NCBI GenBank assembly: GCA_905215555.1
Contig: CAJMQU010000020.1
Coordinates: forward strand, 1 to 64,000
Source: an uncultured bacterium
GTDB taxonomy: Bacteria; Bacteroidota; Bacteroidia; Bacteroidales; Bacteroidaceae
Reading direction: 5' to 3'
Length of the DNA: 64,000 bases
Of the stretch, positions 60,832 to 64,000 are shown piece by piece; position 1 is the stretch's first letter; each line of letters begins with the position of its first letter. A program made the translations under genes and the position numbers. A model generated the notes under the pieces. It was not told the origin of the DNA and did no database searches. It saw nothing but the letters and a program-made list of their open reading frames with translations.

Positions 60832-60894
60832 ATAAGTGACAAGCTACAGGTGACAAGTACCTTTCGGCATGATAGCTTGTAGTTCGTCACTTAT
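60832..60894. repeat. Long intergenic hairpin, copy C of the CTTTCGGC-core family
   Basis: Arms ATAAGTGACAAGCTACAGG (60832-60850) and CTTGTAGTTCGTCACTTAT (60876-60894) pair except for three G-T or mismatch positions; core AGTACCTTTCGGCATGATAG (60856-60875). It ends 41 bases upstream of ATG 60935. Confidence 0.7.
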
Positions 60895-60934
60895 CAATGC
60901 AATATGAATTTAATTTTAACAATGTTATTAAGAA

Positions 60935-62128
60935 ATGAGTAAAGTTCTTATTATCGGTGCAGGCGGTGTAGGTACCGTTGTTGCGCACAAAGTGGCTCAA
61001 AATCCGGATGTATTCACAGATATCATGATTGCCAGCCGCACAAAGTCCAAATGCGACGCTATCGTAAAAGCAATCGGTAATCCCAACATCCGGACCGCAC
61101 AGGTGGATGCCGACAATGTAGACGAACTGGTAGCTCTCTTTAATAGCTTCAAGCCCGAAATCGTCATAAACGTAGCACTCCCCTATCAAGACCTCACCAT
61201 CATGGAAGCTTGTCTGAAAAGCAGAGTCAACTACCTAGACACAGCCAATTATGAACCGAAAGATGTGGCTCACTTTGAATATAGCTGGCAGTGGGCATAC
61301 AAGAAACGCTTCGAAGATGCCGGGCTGACGGCTATCCTCGGTTGCGGTTTCGACCCAGGTGTGAGTGGCATTTATACCGCTTATGCCGCCAAACATTATT
61401 TCGATGAAATGCAATATCTGGACATTGTAGACTGTAATGCCGGCAACCACCACAAGGCATTTGCCACTAACTTCAATCCGGAAATCAACATCCGTGAAAT
61501 TACCCAGAACGGTCGTTTCTACGAAAACGGCGGATGGGTAACTACCAAACCACTGGAAATTCACAAAGACCTGACGTATCCGAACATCGGACCGCGCGAT
61601 TCTTATCTGTTATATCATGAGGAACTGGAATCCTTGGTGAAAAACTTCCCCACCATCAAACGTGCACGTTTCTGGATGACGTTTGGCCAAGAATATCTGA
61701 CTCACCTGCGTGTAATCCAGAACATCGGCATGGCGCGTATTGATGAAGTGGATTATAATGGAGTGAAGATTGTTCCGCTACAATTCTTGAAAACCGTATT
61801 ACCTAATCCGCAAGACTTAGGCGAGAACTACGAAGGAGAAACCTCCATCGGTTGCCGCATCCGTGGCCTGAAAGACGGAAAAGAACGCACTTACTACGTT
61901 TACAACAATTGCAGCCATCAGGAAGCCTACAAAGAAACAGGTATGCAAGGCGTGAGCTACACAACAGGCGTTCCTGCCATGATAGGTGCCATGATGTTCC
62001 TCAAAGGCTTGTGGAAGAAACCAGGTGTGTGGAATGTGGAAGAGTTCAATCCGGATCCATTCATGGAACAACTAAACAAACAGGGGTTGCCTTGGCATGA
62101 AGTGTTTGATGGAGATTTGGAAGTATAA
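60935..62128 (+). CDS. Saccharopine dehydrogenase family, probable carboxynorspermidine dehydrogenase
   Basis: A 397-residue enzyme with an N-terminal NAD(P)-binding fold (VLIIGAGGVGTVVAHKVAQN) and a family C-terminal domain (FDPGVSGIYTAYAAKHYFDE, HHKAFATNFNPEIN, GVSYTTGVPAMIGAMMFLKG). The size and close match to the Lys9/CASDH type suggest carboxynorspermidine/carboxyspermidine dehydrogenase of the alternative polyamine route; true saccharopine reductase is less likely in Bacteroides. The decarboxylase (nspC) is not in the window. Confidence 0.85.
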   Translation: MSKVLIIGAGGVGTVVAHKVAQNPDVFTDIMIASRTKSKCDAIVKAIGNPNIRTAQVDADNVDELVALFNSFKPEIVINVALPYQDLTIMEACLKSRVNYLDTANYEPKDVAHFEYSWQWAYKKRFEDAGLTAILGCGFDPGVSGIYTAYAAKHYFDEMQYLDIVDCNAGNHHKAFATNFNPEINIREITQNGRFYENGGWVTTKPLEIHKDLTYPNIGPRDSYLLYHEELESLVKNFPTIKRARFWMTFGQEYLTHLRVIQNIGMARIDEVDYNGVKIVPLQFLKTVLPNPQDLGENYEGETSIGCRIRGLKDGKERTYYVYNNCSHQEAYKETGMQGVSYTTGVPAMIGAMMFLKGLWKKPGVWNVEEFNPDPFMEQLNKQGLPWHEVFDGDLEV

Positions 62129-62151
62129 ATATAAATGAAGAAGTAAAAATG

Positions 62152-62208
62152 AAGAATGAAGAATTACTTTCGGCGTGTTTTCATTGCGCAACCTAATTCT
62201 TCATTCTT
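62152..62208. repeat. Long intergenic hairpin, copy D of the CTTTCGGC-core family
   Basis: Perfect 15-base arms AAGAATGAAGAATTA (62152-62166) and TAATTCTTCATTCTT (62194-62208) around CTTTCGGCGT. The arms differ from copies A-C, but the core is shared. It ends 13 bases before the bcp ATG at 62222. Confidence 0.7.
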
Positions 62209-62221
62209 AATTCAATAGATT

Positions 62222-62668
62222 ATGCAAATCGGAGATAAAGCGCCCGAAGTATTGGGCATCAACGAAAAAAGCGAAGAAATCCGCCTCAGTGACTATAAAG
62301 GAAAAAAGATAGTTCTTTATTTCTATCCCAAAGATATGACTTCAGGCTGCACGGCGCAAGCCTGCAACCTACGTGATAACTACCCGGAACTGCGCAAGGC
62401 CGGCTACGAAGTTATCGGCGTAAGTGTGGACAACGAAAAGTCGCATCAGAAATTTATAGAAAAAAACGAACTCCCTTTCACCCTCATTGCAGACACTGAC
62501 AAAAAACTTGTGGAACAATTCGGAGTATGGGGAGAGAAAAGTATGTACGGACGTAAGTATATGGGCACCTTCCGCACCACCTTCATTATTAATGAAGAAG
62601 GAGTGATAGAGCGTATCATCACGCCCAAAGAAGTGAAAACCAAGGATCACTCCGCACAAATATTATAA
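62222..62668 (+). CDS. bcp: Thioredoxin-dependent thiol peroxidase (peroxiredoxin, Bcp type)
   Basis: A 148-residue cytoplasmic peroxiredoxin that reduces organic and hydrogen peroxides with thioredoxin. Motif YPKDMTSGCTAQACNLRDNY has the peroxidatic Cys (about 45) and the resolving Cys five residues on, the atypical two-Cys Bcp form; conserved Arg in TFRTTFIINEEG. Lies between the dehydrogenase and recA with a hairpin just upstream. Confidence 0.94.
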   Translation: MQIGDKAPEVLGINEKSEEIRLSDYKGKKIVLYFYPKDMTSGCTAQACNLRDNYPELRKAGYEVIGVSVDNEKSHQKFIEKNELPFTLIADTDKKLVEQFGVWGEKSMYGRKYMGTFRTTFIINEEGVIERIITPKEVKTKDHSAQIL

Positions 62669-62761
62669 GAAGCAAGGAAATTAGTAAACAAGTTGACAAG
62701 GATACAGAGGTTTATTCCTTTTTAACTGGTATTCGATCAACTCTAAATAAGAAAAAGCAAT

Positions 62762-63805
62762 ATGGCAAAGAAAGACGAACTTATTTTTGAAAACGAAGAT
62801 GGCAGCAAGATGGCATCCAGCGAAAAGTTGAAAGCCCTGCAAGCGGCCATGGACAAGATAGAAAAGAGCTTTGGTAAAGGATCTATCATGAAAATGGGCG
62901 ACGGCATCGTCGAACAAGTAGAAGTAATCCCCACTGGCTCTATCGGACTGAACGTAGCACTTGGGGTCGGCGGTTATCCGCGTGGACGCATCATCGAGAT
63001 TTATGGTCCGGAGTCATCTGGTAAAACAACTCTGGCCATCCACGCCATTGCTGAAGCACAAAAGGCTGGTGGTATCGCTGCATTCATTGATGCAGAACAT
63101 GCCTTCGACCGTTTCTATGCTGCCAAACTGGGTGTAGATGTAGATAATCTCTTCATTTCCCAACCGGACAACGGTGAACAAGCATTGGAAATTGCAGAAC
63201 AGTTGATTCGCTCCTCAGCTATTGACATCATCGTTATCGACTCCGTAGCTGCCTTAACTCCAAAAGCAGAAATAGAAGGCGATATGGGCGATAATAAGGT
63301 AGGTCTGCAAGCCCGGCTCATGTCACAAGCGTTACGTAAACTGACAGGTACCGTCAGCAAGACACGCACCACTTGCATCTTCATCAACCAGTTGCGTGAA
63401 AAAATTGGCGTCATGTTCGGCAATCCCGAAACGACAACCGGTGGTAATGCACTGAAATTCTACGCATCCGTACGTATCGATATCCGCGGAAGCCAAGCCA
63501 TAAAAAATGGTGAAGAAATTCTCGGCAAGCAAACCAAAGTCAAAGTTGTAAAGAACAAAGTGGCTCCTCCTTTCCGTCGCGCTGAATTCGACATCATGTT
63601 CGGTGAAGGTATTTCACGTGCCGGTGAAATCATCGACTTGGGTGCAGACTTGGGTATCATCAAGAAAAGCGGCTCTTGGTTCAGCTACAATGACACTAAG
63701 ATTGCCCAGGGACGTGATGCAGCTAAGCAGGTAATCCTTGATAATCCGGAACTGGCTGAGGAACTGGAAGGATTGATTTTCGAAGCACTAAAGAAAGACA
63801 AGTAA
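62762..63805 (+). CDS. recA: Recombinase RecA
   Basis: A 347-residue RecA. Walker A GPESSGKTTLAIHAIAEAQK (about residue 80), Walker B IDIIVIDSVAALTPKAEIEG (about 155), DNA-binding loops L1 (about 165-180) and L2 (NQLREKIGVMFGNPETTTGG). It drives homologous recombination and, where present, LexA cleavage. No LexA-type or standard Bacteroides promoter is evident in the 93 bases upstream, so it may be read from the bcp side. A perfect terminator follows. Confidence 0.98.
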   Translation: MAKKDELIFENEDGSKMASSEKLKALQAAMDKIEKSFGKGSIMKMGDGIVEQVEVIPTGSIGLNVALGVGGYPRGRIIEIYGPESSGKTTLAIHAIAEAQKAGGIAAFIDAEHAFDRFYAAKLGVDVDNLFISQPDNGEQALEIAEQLIRSSAIDIIVIDSVAALTPKAEIEGDMGDNKVGLQARLMSQALRKLTGTVSKTRTTCIFINQLREKIGVMFGNPETTTGGNALKFYASVRIDIRGSQAIKNGEEILGKQTKVKVVKNKVAPPFRRAEFDIMFGEGISRAGEIIDLGADLGIIKKSGSWFSYNDTKIAQGRDAAKQVILDNPELAEELEGLIFEALKKDK

Positions 63806-63816
63806 TCTCTAACAAT

Positions 63817-63848
63817 AAAGGGGAACCGAAATCGGTTCCCCTTTTCAA
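63817..63848 (+). terminator. recA terminator
   Basis: Perfect 13-base stem AAAGGGGAACCGA (63817-63829) with TCGGTTCCCCTTT (63832-63844), two-base loop, ending in Ts. Bidirectional with the convergent gene at 63878. Confidence 0.85.
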
Positions 63849-63877
63849 CAAACTATTTACACCTATCAGCAGGATGT

Positions 63878-64000
63878 CTATTCCAAGTTTTCCAAACGCT
63901 CTTCCAGCATCTCCATGCTTTTCTCAAAACGTTTCCAAGTATCGGCATCCATCTGTTTCTTCAGATATTCGCTATCCTTTAGTTTACTTAAATCTTTTAA
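63878..64000 (-). CDS. C-terminus of an unidentified gene, cut by the window edge
   Basis: The minus-strand frame ends in TAG (63880-63878). The last 40 residues (fragments LKDLSKLKDSEYLKKQMDAD and TWKRFEKSMEMLEERLENLE) form a charged amphipathic helix typical of a coiled-coil tail. Too little is present to name it. Confidence 0.6.
   Translation of the reverse strand, partial: LKDLSKLKDSEYLKKQMDADTWKRFEKSMEMLEERLENLE

Overview
The window looks like chromosomal DNA from a gut Bacteroides. Seen directly: many promoters carry the Bacteroidetes -7 box TAnnTTTG, several with TTTG 19-20 bases upstream; there is a complete SusC/SusD glycan-utilisation locus; many lipoproteins have SxxC-type signals; and MutS2, DnaK and RecA are of the Bacteroidetes kind. 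Gene content is mostly core, with one PUL, scattered decayed genes, and unusually rich intergenic structure. I see no tRNA, rRNA, CRISPR array, complete insertion sequence or prophage.

Layout. 0-3.8 kb: mutS2 and L-serine ammonia-lyase. 3.9-7.5 kb: two PepSY-like periplasmic proteins, a histidine kinase/response regulator pair and a DUF4738 lipoprotein. 8.2-18.6 kb: a DJ-1/PfpI protein, then minus-strand redox and transport genes (flavodoxin-ferredoxin, metallo-beta-lactamase-fold hydrolase, exported aldo/keto reductase-ferredoxin, polyferredoxin membrane protein, orphan ECF-type S component, TonB-dependent receptor), ending in a LytS/LytTR-type two-component system whose probable target site lies in front of the receptor gene. 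19-22.7 kb: an AraC regulator divergent from aldo/keto reductase, flavodoxin and aldo/keto reductase genes. 22.8-38.7 kb: a PUL with GH2, two GH20, GH27, a small lipoprotein, SusD, SusC, FecR-type anti-sigma and ECF sigma. 38.9-45.1 kb: HxlR regulator, TrkA/TrkH potassium uptake, a TrpB-like synthase and a ClC channel. 45.1-46.9 kb: a structured-RNA candidate and a second ECF sigma/anti-sigma/Spy-like operon. 46.9-50.4 kb: a decayed stretch with a reverse-transcriptase remnant, a probable small RNA, DUF4421 and DUF4250 genes and a pseudogene. 50.4-54.2 kb: a large multidomain GH31 glycosidase with dockerin and cohesin-like modules. 54.4-64 kb: dnaK, MATE pump, two Crp/Fnr-like regulators, an SMR pump, a META-domain lipoprotein, a saccharopine/carboxynorspermidine dehydrogenase, Bcp peroxiredoxin, recA and the end of one more gene.

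How the parts work together. The PUL would bind a host-type glycan with SusC/SusD and remove terminal beta-galactose, beta-HexNAc and alpha-galactose, under sigma/anti-sigma control sensed through the STN domain of SusC. The 11-18.6 kb block looks like a signal-controlled uptake route (outer-membrane receptor plus inner-membrane S component) coupled to membrane electron-transfer proteins; its substrate is unknown and it is the best candidate here for an undescribed system. The most unusual non-coding features are a family of long intergenic hairpins sharing a CTTTCGGC core, a promoter-leader-terminator unit that looks like an sRNA, two promoters placed so close to ATG that the mRNAs should be leaderless, a sigma-54-like promoter with upstream repeats before dnaK, and paired direct repeats before the TonB receptor and AraC-controlled genes.
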